A stretch of 64,000 bases of DNA from Ectobius pallidus (taxonomy: Eukaryota; Arthropoda; Insecta; Blattodea; Ectobiidae). A model generated the notes under the pieces. It did no database searches. It was not told where the DNA came from and saw nothing but the letters and a program-made list of their open reading frames with translations. The position numbers and the translations under genes were made by a program. Below, piece by piece: positions 33,408 through 44,124 of the stretch (positions are counted from its first letter, which is position 1; each line of letters starts with the position of its first letter). The stretch spans positions 11,214,530 through 11,278,529 of the forward strand of contig CAXKWD010000006.1 in NCBI GenBank assembly GCA_964059195.1, in the 5' to 3' direction.

Positions 33408-35245
33408 GTAGTAGTAGTAGTAGTAGTAGTAGAGTACACAGATCGCATGCGATCCTTTGTGATCCAGTCGGATATACACAGCAGTGGGTTGCCAGCCGTA
33501 TTATTCAAATTGTCTCTTTCTTGCTTTTGTAACTTGATGTGTCCGTCTCTTCCATTGATTTTTATCCTGTACCCGATCAAGAATCTCTTTCCATGTAAGA
33601 TTGGTAGCCCTAGTTATTTCATCATGCCATCTCATCTTCTTTCTTCCTTATTTTCTGGCTCCTTCTACCATTCCCAGCATTATATCCTCCAAAGAGTCAT
33701 GTTTTCTCATAACATGCCCGAAATATTCCAGCTTCAGTTTTGTGGCTTTAGCTTCCAGGGAACTGCTAGGCTTTATTCTTCCCAAAATTTCTTCATTTGT
33801 TTTTCTATCTGTCCACTTTACATTCAATATTTTTCTCCACACACACATTTCAAATGAGTCTACTCATTGTCCAACTCTCACAGCCATACAAAATTATTGG
33901 AAAAATCATTGTTTGCATTAATTTGATTTTTGTCTTTACTGATATACCTGTGTCTTTTATGAATCTATTGAGGTTGTTTGTGGCTATTTTTCCTAATACT
34001 ATTTTTCTATAAATTTCATCTGTACAATATCCTGATTTTGTTATTGTTACTCCTAAATAGTTGACTTTTTCTGCCATCTTAAATTCTTCTCCATTTATTG
34101 TAATTTTTTATTTGTTGTCAGTAGTCATGAATGTCGTTTTCTGTAGATTTAATTTTAAGCCAGCTTTGCTGCTTTCTTTTGTTATTCTCATTACTACCGT
34201 ATATCTTCCATTTCTTTGCCACTTCTTGTGATTATGGTGGTATCATCAGCATATCTAAGATTATTGATTCTCCTTCCTCCAATTCTTATGCCTATTTCCA
34301 TTATATCCATTTCTGAATTTCTCATTATATACTCTGTGTACATATTAAAGATTCTGGGTGACAAAATGCAGCCTTGCCTGGCCCCTTTACCTATCGCAAA
34401 CCAGTTTGTTTCTCCTTCTGTTGTTCTAACTTTTGCCTCCTGGTTTTCATACAAAGCCTTTATTAGGTCAACTAAATGTGCTGGGATGCCCATCTTTCTC
34501 AACGTCCTCCACATGAGCTCGTGATTTACACAATCAAATGCTTTAGAATAATCTAAAAATCTGATGTATAGGCCTATACTTTGTTGGAATTCCTGGGTTT
34601 CCTCCATAATCCACCTTAGGTTTGCAATTTGATCCCTTGTACCTCTACCCTTCCTGAACCCTGCTTGTTCAGCGGCTAATTCCTTTTCTATGTATGGTTC
34701 CAGTCTTTTATTAATAATTTTAAGGAGAATTTTGCTTATGTGTGGGATTAGTGCAATTGTTCTATTATTTGCACAGTCTTTAATGTCACCTTTCTTCGGT
34801 AGAGGGATAAACACCGATCGTCTCCAGTCAACTGGCCAATTTTTCTTCCTCCATACAAGATTGCATAGCTGCATTATTTTCCTTATCACTTCGTCCCCCA
34901 TGTCCTTTACTAATTCTATTGGGATATTATCTACACCAGAAGATTTTCCTTTTTTTATTTGCTTTATAGCCCATTTTACTTCTTCTTCTAGGATCTCTGG
35001 TTCATCTTCGTATTTCTCTAGTATCAGTTGTGATTGTATATGTAAATCATTCACATACAAATTCTTTGTGTATTCCTCCCACCTTTTTATAACACCTTCC
35101 TTGGTTGTAATTACTTGTCCATACTCATCTTTTACTGTTCCAGCTATTGGTTTAAAATCTTTCGTCATAGTTCTTATAACGTTAAACATCTCTGTTGATC
35201 TGTGTTTGATGTTATATTCTTCCACCTCTTTACATTTGGTTCATT
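33408..35245 (-). mobile_element. RTE-like LINE copy, 5'-truncated, with 9-bp duplication
   Basis: A minus-strand copy lies between ATCATAGTA (33399-33407) and ATCATAGTA (35246-35254). Its 3' end is a GTA-repeat (to about 33432), which merges with the left duplication. It encodes RT and C-terminal regions (see 33490-35225). The 5' end is truncated just upstream of RT. Removing it rejoins the host LINE codons Y-Y-D-L-L-K-K. Confidence 0.9.
33490..35225 (-). pseudogene. RTE-like reverse transcriptase
   Basis: From 35225 the frame gives KQIKKGKSSGVDNIPIELVK, FIPLPKKGDIKDC, EQAGFRKGRGTRDQIANLRW, FLDYSKAFDCVNHELMW, IGKGARQGCILSPRIFNMYT and LRYADDTTIITRS, the standard order of RTE-type RT. The frame breaks near 34194. 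Later frames give VNYLGVTITKSGYCTDEI, LYGCESWT (about 33860-34070), FGHVMRKHDSLED (about 33670) and a basic C-terminus. It has at least two frameshifts, so it is inactive although still well conserved. Confidence 0.88.
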
Positions 35246-35451
35246 ATCATAGTACAGGTGTACTTTCTTTTTCAAATCAAATAACTGAGATGTATACCAT
35301 TCCCTCTTATTTTTAGACTTCTTATTTCTGGATATATGATTAAGTTTAAATTTTTTCCTAAGAATATTTACTTCAAAACATTGAAGAAAAATTAAGAGAA
35401 ATTTTTCGAACAATAAATTTGCTGACCAATGTTGATACTTGTTGAGTATAA

Positions 35452-35955
35452 CTTACATGCAGAATTGAGATCAATCTGAGTTCGTTTCCCATATTGAGAT
35501 CATCGTGTAAACAAGGACTCAGTCCGGAATGAATTTTTGATCCGATCCTCTGCAAATGAAGGAAATGACTTGATTCAAGATGTATTCATTCCATGTAAAC
35601 TTTAGCGGACTCAGTCCTAGTACGCGTGCATATATCTGCACGGTGTTTGTCATTTGTGTCAGTTGATTGTTAATTTAATAAACACTCAATCACATTACAA
35701 TATTAATATTTTTATGTGACTCTTTTATGCCCTAATTTGTTTATGGTGACTAGAAATTATAATAGAACACACACTTTTTAATATTTTTAATCACGGAATA
35801 AAACCTGCAATTGTTTACACAGTTTAGGCGCACATAACCAAGTTAGCCAATAGTACAACAAATCTCAATCCACTCCCAGAACTTTCCATGTAAACAGGAA
35901 ACATATTGAGTCAGGATCAGATTCAGATAGATTCCAATCCTGCATGTAAACGTGG
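35452..35955. mobile_element. short inverted-repeat element (MITE-like)
   Basis: TTACATGCAGAATTGAGATC at the left and, inverted, TTTACATGCAGGATTGGAATC at the right begin imperfect arms. Words such as GACTCAGTCC and CATGTAAAC recur inverted inside. About 500 bp, non-coding; duplication not resolved. Confidence 0.55.
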
Positions 35956-36102
35956 TAATAGTTCTTACATTAATGAAAGTGGTTAATGTCTGTTTAGATT
36001 TAACACAAAAATAACTCAACTGGTAGATCTGAAATTTTGTACTAACATAGAGAGACAGACAAACAAACATACAAACACTTCCTCTTATTTATTATTATAG
36101 AT

Positions 36103-36342
36103 TTGAAGAAGTGGGATAACCAACTATCTGTCGGAGATATGTGTAATTTTTGGCACAACATAGCCTACTTATGTGAACAAACATTTTCTAAAATGAGTTT
36201 CATAAAATGTGATGTACGGTCTACATTAACCAACAAGCATTTAGGTTCGTTACTTCGACTGTATACAAAATCTTTATTCCCTGCCATTGAAGAATTAGCG
36301 AGATCCAAACACTTGCAAATGTCATCACAGAGAAGTAGATAA
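36103..36342 (+). pseudogene. hAT transposase C-terminal remnant
   Basis: A 79-codon ORF contains YLCEQTFSKMSFIKCDVRST and LTNKHLGSLLRL, the C-terminal dimerisation signature of hAT transposases of the GTF2IRD2/ZBED5-like group (CE-x-x-FS-x-M...R-x-x-LT-x-x-HL). The catalytic upstream part is missing. It is a different hAT lineage from the ZMYM1-like one at 17-19.5 kb. The ORF is intact, so decay is by truncation. Confidence 0.75.
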
Positions 36343-36344
36343 TC

Positions 36345-37134
36345 TTAACTTCGTATAAAATCAATTACTAAAGCAGGATGGCCTTTTTTTTTTACAATTT
36401 AATAACACACAAGTATGTGCAAGGGCGAAGCAGTTCGACACTGAACATGCTGAACATGAAGGGCGGGCGGGTTTCATTACGTCACGGCAGTGGATGGGGG
36501 ACTGAAGTGTTTCCCCTCAGTTGCTCAGGTATGCATAAATTATTACCCAATATGGGCTAATGTCTATAAATAGGTTATATAATCATTGAACAGTGAGCCC
36601 AGTGTAATCAATAATTTTAATATTTACAAAATATGGTAAAACTTTGTATTGTCTGTTTAAAATATGATAATTTGATAAGTATCTCTAGTTTAGAACCTAG
36701 TAGTAGCTTGCTTTTAAATTAAGACTGTTAAGAATGTTTGTAATAATCAGTTTGGTGTAGGCTATATATATTATTGAGAGAGACGGTGTCCTTATTTAAG
36801 TCGCATTTTGTTATGCGTGTTTGTAAATAAGTAACACTTTGGTTTAACAATAACAATGACGTTCTCTTCTTGTTTACTTCCTGAGCAGAACCCATGTTGT
36901 GGTTCTATACGAATTAGGATGTTGTAATTTATTTTCTCTCTCCAACCTTCAGCTGCTTGTGATGAGTTACTTGATATGCATTTTGTTGCCTAGCTTAATA
37001 AACATGTATAAGCAATCTACTTAATAGACGTGATATCTTGTAATCCTGATCATATTCTCCTTCAGCTTCCAGCTGTATACGAACATTAGTGGTATATCAG
37101 GCGGAACCTTTTAAGATTATTTATTCTTCCTTTA
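36345..37134. other. spacer, nothing recognised
   Basis: AT-rich sequence with a short GC-richer segment near 36455-36520. No conserved frame, terminal repeat or RNA gene was identified. It could include the 3' flank of the hAT remnant. Confidence 0.4.
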
Positions 37135-37740
37135 CCACTTGAAATACGAAATTAGTCAGAAGTATATTGGACAAAATTTTGTATGATATTGATAAGAGAG
37201 AAATTTCTCGATAGTTATTACATTCGGCCCTATCTCCCTTTTTATTAATCGTTATAATAATAGATTCTTTCCATTCCTTCGGAAATTTCTCCAAATCATA
37301 AGAATGAGTTTAATCTATCACTACCTGCTTTAATTAATTCTGCTGGAATTTGGTCAAAGCCTGGAGATTTGTGATTTTCTAGTTTACTTATAGCTGTTTC
37401 TACTTCTGTTAGAGTTGGTTCAGCAACCAACGGCTCTGCTGTGAGTATTTCACTTTCTACATCTCCATGTACATTTAATAATTGATTAAAGTAAATTTCC
37501 CACCTATTCAAAATATTATTTGGATCCGCGAGTATACTGCCCATCATTGTCCTGAATTATGTTTGTCCTAGGTTGAAAACCCTTCTTGAACTCGTTTATT
37601 CCTTTGTAGAGATCCGTAATATTTTTGTCTTCACTGTTCACCTCTAATTCATTTACTTTGTCTTTGAGATAGTTTCTTTGTTCTAATGGTTCTAGAGGTT
37701 TCTCGTGTAGCATCGTTGAGATTTCCAACAGTAGTTTCAT
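37135..37740 (-). pseudogene. RTE-like LINE fragment (second family)
   Basis: Minus-strand peptides in order are LYKGINEFKKGFQPRTNIIQ, a frameshift near 37530, ILADPNNILNRWEIYFNQLL, VETAISKLENHKSPGFDQIP and, after another shift, FPKEWKESIIITINKKGDRA and NNYREISLLSISYKIL. This is the linker and start of RT of an RTE-like LINE common in insects. The remainder is missing, and the fragment abuts the plus-strand LINE at 37741. Confidence 0.82.
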
Positions 37741-38326
37741 TTGGATTTTGCAACCATTGTAGTTTCGCCTGCTTTGAATTCTTATCTAAGTGGAAGGTTA
37801 CAAAAAGTGGTATTTAATGAAAAAGGGTCTAACTTCTTAACAGTATCACATGGTGTACCTCAAGGATCCATTCTTGGCCCAATTCTTTTTATTATTTATA
37901 TAAATGACCTGCCTAAGAATATTTTGATACCCCTATCTAGTAGTTTTCTTTTTGGCAATGATCTCAACATTTGTTTTAAATTGCACGATAATGACATTTT
38001 AGACTCTACTTTAAATTCAGTTTCAGATATTGCCCGTGATTGTTGTACTGCTAACTTCCTTTTGTTAGTATAAATACAGAAAAGACCCAAGTTTTAGCCC
38101 TAACATACAGTAATAGTAATAGTCACAAAGTAGAGAATGAGTACAACTCTGTCAATTTTTGGGGGTTCTTGATAGATAAAAAATTAGACTGGGAGGATCA
38201 TATTATGAGAATTGAATCCTTGCCCAGGTACAATTACAGCAAAACACAAAAAACCTTTTATTATATATCTATTAAATTTTATAATGCTCTTCCTTTGTCT
38301 GTAAAACTGTTACCATACCTCAGATA

Positions 38327-39680
38327 AAAAAAAAGTGTGCGTGGAACGCCACGCGACAGAAGTGAAACTTGTTTTAATTTTCATTTTTTCAATTTTTGAT
38401 TATTGGATTTTTTCAATTTTTGATTATTGGATTTTTTCAATTTTGCATTATTAGACTATTTAATATTGGGTTTTTGTACTTTTTTAATTTTGGTTTTTGG
38501 ATTTTTAATTTTGGATCTTTCAGATGACTGAAAGCAAGTAATGGTCGCTTAAACCAATTTATAGTAATATAGCATCTACTTCTGATGAGAAGAATTAGTT
38601 AAATCAATTTTGGATTTTTAAATTTTAAATTTTGGATTTTTTGATTTTTTAAATTTGGATTTTTAAATTTTGGATTTTTTTATTTTTTAATTTTGGAAAT
38701 TTGGATTTTTTATTTTGGATTTTTAATTTTTTTAATTTTGCATTTTTGGATTTTTTAAATTTTTTAATTATGGAATTTTGGATTTCTGTTTTGGAATTTT
38801 TAAATTTTGTATCTTTGAAATTTTTATTTTTGGGATTTTTTAATTTTAGATTATTGATTTTTTTAATTTTGGATTTTTAGATTTTCGATTTTTTATTTAT
38901 TGTTTTATTTTTTTTTTATTTTTCAATTTTGGATTTTTAATTTTGTATCTTTGATTTTTTAATTTTGGATTTATTAAATTTTGATTCTTTGAATTTTTTA
39001 TTTTTTGGATTTTTAAATTTGTATTTTCGTTTTTTTTTTATTTTTGGATTTTTTAATTTATATTTTCGTTTTTTTTTTAATTTTTAATTTTTAGATTTTT
39101 TCAATTTTGGAATTTCGATTTTTTAATTTTTAATTTTAAAATTTTGGATTTTTTAATTGTTCATTTCTTATTTTTTAAATTTTGGATTTTTTTATTTTGA
39201 AATTTTAGATATTTGGATTTTTAATTTTTGGATCTTTGATTTTTAATTTTGGAATTTTTGATTTTTTAAATCTTGGATCTTTGATTTTTTATTGTTTGGA
39301 TTTTTTAAGCGCGGTAATGATCTCCGGGTTCTATAAAATAGATGATTTACCTTTAGATTGCTTAGGAATTGTCTATTGCCTTTGGACAAGTAAGTATTAT
39401 TATTATTAATTTTATTATTATTATTAATTTATTATTACTGTTATTTATTATTATTACTATTACTACTACTACTATTCCCATTTGCAGGTCCTCGTACTAG
39501 GTCTGAAAAATTTCCTTTGACTACTCTTGATCATTGAGTTGATTGTTTTCTGTGCAGTCCGCTCCGAAACACCTTACTAATTTCGTGACGGTTTTGAATG
39601 TGACACTAATTTCGTGACGGTTTTAGCGTGACACAAGTTCCTGATTTACTCCTACCGCCGCTAAAGAAGTTTCACTTCAA
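38327..39680. mobile_element. insertion inside the LINE, mostly T-rich minisatellite
   Basis: The LINE C-terminus stops at about 38325 and resumes at about 39680, so the interval is an insertion. Near its ends AGTGAAACTT (left) is inverted as AAGTTTCACT (right). The right part carries two copies of ACTAATTTCGTGACGGTTTT (39576-39595, 39604-39623) and ATT/TAC microsatellites. No ORF. The class is unknown, and a duplication was not established. Confidence 0.55.
38330..39310 (+). repeat. ~1 kb T-rich degenerate minisatellite
   Basis: Dozens of imperfect repeats of a 12-20 base theme (GGATTTTTTAATTTT and variants) make the plus strand almost pure T with spaced GG or G. One non-repetitive island occurs at about 38515-38620. 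Strong strand asymmetry is obvious. Confidence 0.92.
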
Positions 39681-39954
39681 AAAGAATTACAAACAATCCT
39701 GACCAATAACTGTAAGTATAAAGTAGAGGAATTCTTCGATATTAATTTTGCTGTTTAGAAGCCTTCCTCATAAGCTTAAATTTACATAAGATTATTTCAT
39801 GTGGAATAAATTTGAAAATTGATTTGATTTGATTTGAAAGTTATAACAATGTATCTTCATTATTTAAGCATGTTATTAGAGTATTAATTTCGATGTTATA
39901 AGTAGTTTATTTAGATTTTGACGGCTGTAATACATTTGATTTACTCACTTGTTA

Positions 39955-40165
39955 CTACAATAAATATTTTTTTATTTCTTGCATTTACAAATTTCATGCA
40001 CTCGCCATCGAACCACGGTTTATTTGGTTTCAGTACAAGCGGACCTAATTTTTCTTTTGCGGATACTTTAATGTTGTCTTTAAAGCTTTCCTAGGTTTTA
40101 TCGGCACTCTTACCATCCCTAGCTTCTTGTTTGCAGTGTTTTCTAAAACTGCAATATAGCAAAGA
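39955..40165 (-). pseudogene. LINE linker fragment
   Basis: Minus-strand text SFKDNIKVSAKEKLGPLVLK followed by KPWFDGECMKF is the region between endonuclease and RT in RTE-like LINEs (the NKPWFD-x-EC motif). A stop lies inside. No other part of the element is near. Confidence 0.65.
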
Positions 40166-40384
40166 CTAAATTCAAAACTAATGATCAATTGTGCGCATTT
40201 TTATTATTATTACAGAACAACGAACAACAACAACAACTATCAGTCCACCACGTGTCTTGGTGATCAGCTGGCTGCGATCAAGTTGTCATCACAGAACAGG
40301 TTGTCATTCGTACGTGTAACAATAAGTTTGTGTTCTGTGCGTGTAACAAGCCGGCTCGTTTACAGTAAAAACCGTTAGAAGAAA

Positions 40385-40479
40385 ATGGAATTATCAGATT
40401 ACTTGAAAAGTGGTTCCGAAAAGTATCCAAGAAAAAGGCAAGAGACTATTCAATATGGAACGGCAGGATTTAGGACGAA
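40385..40479 (+). CDS. PGM3: first coding exon of a PGM3/AGM1-like gene (partial)
   Basis: The exon starts ATGGAATTATCAG and encodes about 31 residues ending TIQYGTAGFRTK, with a tyrosine-proline-basic segment just before. The YGTAGFRTK block is the conserved N-terminal signature of phosphoacetylglucosamine mutase, which converts GlcNAc-6-phosphate to GlcNAc-1-phosphate in cytosolic UDP-GlcNAc synthesis (chitin and glycan precursor). The coding sequence meets GTAAGT at 40480, a consensus 5' splice site, with two bases of the lysine codon used (phase 2). No stop or lesion lies in the exon. Upstream, 40190-40384 holds an E-box-like CACGTG (near 40248) and repeated CGTGTAAC words, but no defined promoter. 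Later exons were not found in this window, so the first intron must exceed the view or the exon is an isolated copy. Confidence 0.72.
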
Positions 40480-40494
40480 GTAAGTTAGATATTC

Positions 40495-40760
40495 GCTCTT
40501 TACAAGTTCTTGTGCTACCTATTTTATGCTTCTCCTGCTTGGTGTTATTTACAGAAGACAATATTCAAAGCACTGCAAACTGTGCAAAATAAGGCCTTAC
40601 AGATTATACATGGATCAGAATGGTATACTAGGACAATCCAGATTTAACTATGCAAATTCTTAATTTTACGGAAACAAGTTCAGAACTTTTATGATAGCAA
40701 TCCTTTTATCAGCCCATGTGATTTTGTAACTCCTAAAACCCCGAAGTCATTTATTATATG
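40495..40760 (+). pseudogene. decayed jockey-like RT C-terminus
   Basis: Frames give TIFKALQTVQNKALQIIHGS, then EWYTRTIQI and, further on, QNFYDSNPFISPCDF. This is the C-terminal pattern of jockey-clade RTs (LQ-x-VQNKALR-I...WYTRN..., FYD). Stops and frame changes are frequent. It lies immediately inside the putative PGM3 intron. Confidence 0.6.
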
Positions 40761-40894
40761 AACAATACGTATATGCACATTCCCCTATATTAAGAACAGT
40801 GATCTTACATACGTACAATAATGCCAGTGCGTCTGCCGTTGTGACAGCAGAATTATACCTCCTGAATACACTCAGTTTTGGTAAAGTCCCATCT

Positions 40895-41125
40895 ACGGGG
40901 ACCATTTTTTTTAACCGAGATTCTCTTCATAAAACACTTATATCACACAAATTTTGTTATAGATAGATGTGTGGAGAGGAGATGTTGTCTTGGCGAATGA
41001 TTTGGTCCAACCCACCCGCCCTAATGGATGCATTTTCTTTTATTTCACGATCTAGCGAAAACTCCCTTCCCTTCTTCTCCACCATTTTTCTGTCCTCGTC
41101 CTCCTGATTGGACGTTGAAGGTGTG
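40895..41125 (+). repeat. direct repeat, copy 1
   Basis: Shares TTCATAAAACACTTA, GAGAGGAGATGTTG, AATGATTTGGTCCAACCCAC, CACGATCTAGCGAAAA and GGTGTGACATCA with 41935-42170, at roughly 80 percent identity by eye. No coding content. It may be a dispersed repeat present twice, or the flanks of a larger element that includes the RT fragment between. Confidence 0.75.
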
Positions 41126-41549
41126 ACATCATATCGCTAAACAAGATATGATTGTGGATGAACAGTGGGACAAACCTACAAAGGTACAAGCCACTAGCTG
41201 CTCGTAAGAAATGGTACAGTCCATGGAAATGTGAATATCGCATGAATTGGTCCCCATAATTGGGATTATGCCCTCATTTTTTATCCACATCTATGTAAAG
41301 GCATGAAACAGTTGTGTTGTGAATCGTTAATCTGTAAAATTAAGTACCGTATGTGGGAGGGGGGGAATTTGTGGCACCCTCTGAAAATAGTCGTTTTGGT
41401 GCAAGGGTCGTTTATTATAATTGTGAAATATTATGTTGGCTCTGAAAATAGCCGCTTTCGTGCAAGGGTGATTGTACTTTAATTACAGTTAATATCGCAT
41501 AGCGCAGTATAACATGCAGTACAGAGGGCAAGGTGCAACAGGTTCTTCT

Positions 41550-41925
41550 GTTTTGGCTTAAAGAGTAATCTTCCTTTTTAAACTTAAAACAGGAGATTTC
41601 AAAAGAGGAAATAGATGAGATATATTCTTGCTTGACCCTTTGACTTCATGTAGCCTGTTCGACATGTCAGAGCAGTTTGCTATCCAAAATAATTCCAAGA
41701 TATTTGACAGAGTTTGTAAAATGAATTTCTTCATTGTAGATCTGTAAGATTCTCTTGTGGTCTTTTCTTCCACCATGTAAACATTATGGCTTGACACTTT
41801 TCTGGATTTATTATGATTCTGCACTTGTTGAGCCATTCTTCTAGATGCTATATGTGCCTTTGCAAATTAGAAACAGCAGACGCAGGGTGCTATAGATTAT
41901 GTCATCAGCATACATGAACATTTTT
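41550..41925 (-). pseudogene. LINE RT fragment around YADD
   Basis: Minus-strand frames give KMFMYADDII and, after a frameshift, CRIIINPEKCQAIMFTWWKK and a segment with EEIHFTNSVKYLGIILDSK. These are the catalytic motif and the following motif D/E region of a jockey- or I-like RT. Decayed and isolated between the two direct repeats. Confidence 0.72.
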
Positions 41926-41934
41926 GGGTAAAAT

Positions 41935-42170
41935 CGCATTGTAGGGGAGCCCACTTTGAAAACCAACTTTCTCCTCATAAAACACTTAATATCACATGTA
42001 TTTTGTTATAGGTACTTCTCTGGAGAGGAGATGTTGCCTTTACGAATGATTTGGTCCAACCCACCTGCCCTAAACGATACACTTTCTTTTATAACACGAT
42101 CTAGCGAAAAGTAGCGTGAATTTCGCCATATTTTATATGAAGAAACTCGTGACTAGACGTTAGAGGTGTG
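41935..42170 (+). repeat. direct repeat, copy 2
   Basis: Second copy of the repeat at 40895-41125, in the same orientation about 1.04 kb away. It begins near GTAGGGGAGCCCACTTTG and ends at GAGGTGTGACATCACA. Confidence 0.75.
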
Positions 42171-42467
42171 ACATCACACCAGCTGAATACGTTTGATTCA
42201 GGGAAACAGGTTCACCAATACAACAAACCTCGTCTTCTGCAGAATTTAGAATGGCCTACTAAATTAATATCACCGTTCATAACCTAACAGAACCTGTCAC
42301 TAATTAGTAACACCGTTCCTAACCTAACGATGTAGATGTAGATATCTCGTCCTGTAGATCCTGTGTTGAGCGGGGCTCAAGGATATAGAACACGTCAGAT
42401 CAGAAAATACATGCATGTTAGGCCTATAACAATAATATAGGCCTACAGAAACTGTAAGCTGCCAAAT

Positions 42468-44094
42468 TTATCCAAGCTGGAAATATTCCTCCAAATTGTA
42501 GAAGGTGTGAGTTATTAAAAATTCCTTGACAGCTGTTATGAAAGGTTTGCTCTTTCTTTGAATACTTAATAATTTAATGTTGTTTGGAAGCTTGTTATAT
42601 ATCTGTACTGCAGAATAATAAGCACCCTTCTGAAAGAGTTTTAATGAGTTATTTGGTCTGTGTAGATCATTCATGTTTCTGGTAGTACGTCCGTGTACAC
42701 TAAAATTAGTTTGAAATTTATCAATATTATTCACTACATAACACATAACAGAGTATATATACTCCCCTGTAAGAGTGAGAACTTTTAATTTTTCAAATAG
42801 CGGTTTACAAGATTCCCTTTTTTTCTTTCCACATATTATTCTTATTGCCCGCTTTTGTAATCTAAATATTTTCTCCCTATGGGAAGAGTTGCCCCAGAAT
42901 ATGATCCCGTACCTCATTACCGAGTGAAAATATGCAAAATATACCATAAGTAATGCATCCTGTTTTAATATATTATTCAAAATTCTTAAAGCAAAGCACG
43001 CTGAACTCAGTTTTGGACTTATCATTTCTATATGTGTCTTCCAGTCAAGATTTTGGTCAATTTGCAGTCCTAAAAATTTTACATTGCTAATTTCTTGTAT
43101 GATTTGTGTTCCATAATTAATTTCAAGATTTGAGATACATCTGTTTTTTGTTCTAAATTGTATAAAATGGGTCTTATCAATATTAAGTGTCATTTTATTA
43201 GCTAGAAACCATGTGTTTAACTCGTGAAAAGCCTTTGTAGCTATTCTTGATAAATGTTCTTGTGACGTTCCTGTTACAAGTACACTAACTAGTGTACTAT
43301 CATCAGTGTACTAGTATCATCTGCGAAGAGCAATACCTTTGATTCGTCACTTAAGTTATAGGGCAAGTCAATGAAAATTAAAAAGACCAAAGGTCCTAGT
43401 ATTGATCCCTGAGGTACCCCATTCTTAACAACCCCTAAGTTAGATTCATTTCCATTTATTATTACCTTTTGAGTTCTATCAGAAAGATATGATTTGAACC
43501 ACTTAAGTGTTAAATTATCGAACCCATAATGATCCAATTTTTGAAGTAATATTTCATGATTTATACAGTCAAACGCTTCAGCTAAGTCGCAGAAAATTCC
43601 CAGAGCATATTTCTTTTTATCTAACACTTCCAGTATTTCTGTAGTAAGTTGAAATGTAGCATTCTCAGTGGACATGCCACTTCTAAATCCAAACTGAGAT
43701 GAAGTAAGAATGTCATTCAAATTAAGATAGTGTATTATGCGTTTGTACATGACTTTTTCAAAAACTTTTGAAAATGAGGTTAAGAGCGATATAGGTCTAT
43801 AATTTGATGGTAGATTTTTGTCACCTTTTTTAAAGAGGGGCTTAACAATAGCATGCTTCAGTCTTTCTGGAAATATTCCATTTTCTAATGAACAATTGCA
43901 TATGTGACTAAGAGGTTTACTGAGTCCCGATGAGCAGCTTTTTAATAACTTATTACTTATCTCATCCCATCCAGACGAGCTTTTACTTTTGAGAGACTTG
44001 ATTATATTTTCAATTTCTTTGTGAGAAGTCAGGTTCAATTGAAATCTATGGTTCCAAACTGTAGATTTTGTTAGTAGGTCTACTGCCTTAATGT
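42468..44094 (-). pseudogene. LINE C RT and C-terminal region
   Basis: From 44094 the frame contains LKSKSSSGWDEISNKLLKSC, IVKPLFKKGDKNLPSNYRPI, SQFGFRSGMSTENA, DLAEAFDCINHEIL, GVPQGSILGPLVF and LLFADDTS (about 43310). A short imperfect duplication at about 43280-43310 (CTAGTACAC/TAGTGTAC words) shifts the frame. The next frame continues LNIDKTHFIQF, FLGLQIDQNLDWKTHIEM, YGIIFWGNSSH, RLQKRAIRIICG, SCKPLFEKL, GRTTRNMND, QIYNKLPNNIKLL and FYNLEEYFQLG, then stop. CR1/L2-like pattern. Confidence 0.88.
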
Positions 44095-44124
44095 TAATGG
44101 GCCATTCCAAAAAAAAGTCAACCA

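Larger units (their letters stand above)
31890..35410 (-). pseudogene. LINE RT with YVDD motif, split by a hAT MITE and an RTE copy
   Basis: Minus-strand reading, 5' to 3': REWYTSQLFDLKKKVHLYYD (35260-35330); interruption 33408-35245; KKFKTEYFKLAYNESKNEYK; a decayed linker; DTFPDIFKPSRVTAIYKKGD with interruption 32635-32886; YRPISITPVF; then the frame 32531-31890 with EQFGFTRGKSTEDAME, DLSKAFDCVHHD, YGVPQGSVLGPLLF and YVDDSTF. The alanine of YADD is replaced by valine, more typical of retroviral-type RTs. The 3' end is lost at about 31890, where the tandem repeat begins. Confidence 0.82.
37741..39833 (+). pseudogene. LINE RT remnant with altered active site, split by a T-rich insertion
   Basis: Codons give YLSGRLQKVVFNEKG, HGVPQGSILGPILFIIYIND and, where (F/Y)ADD is expected, FGNDLN, so at least one catalytic aspartate context is lost. 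A frameshift at about 38070 precedes TEKTQVLALTY and DKKLDWEDHIM. An internal deletion then joins to KFYNALPLSVKLLPYL (about 38325). The last residues, YKVEEFFDINF, lie at about 39710-39755. A TTGAT-repeat tail follows at 39815-39833. Confidence 0.8.

Noticed and set aside
33447..35316. Several hydrophobic plus-strand ORFs (33447-33857, 34690-35316) as membrane proteins
   Set aside because: They are the antisense of the RTE reverse transcriptase; the charged sense protein gives a hydrophobic shadow.
36103..36342. An intact small host gene
   Set aside because: Only the C-terminal dimerisation motif of a hAT transposase is present; short open length is consistent with a truncated relic.
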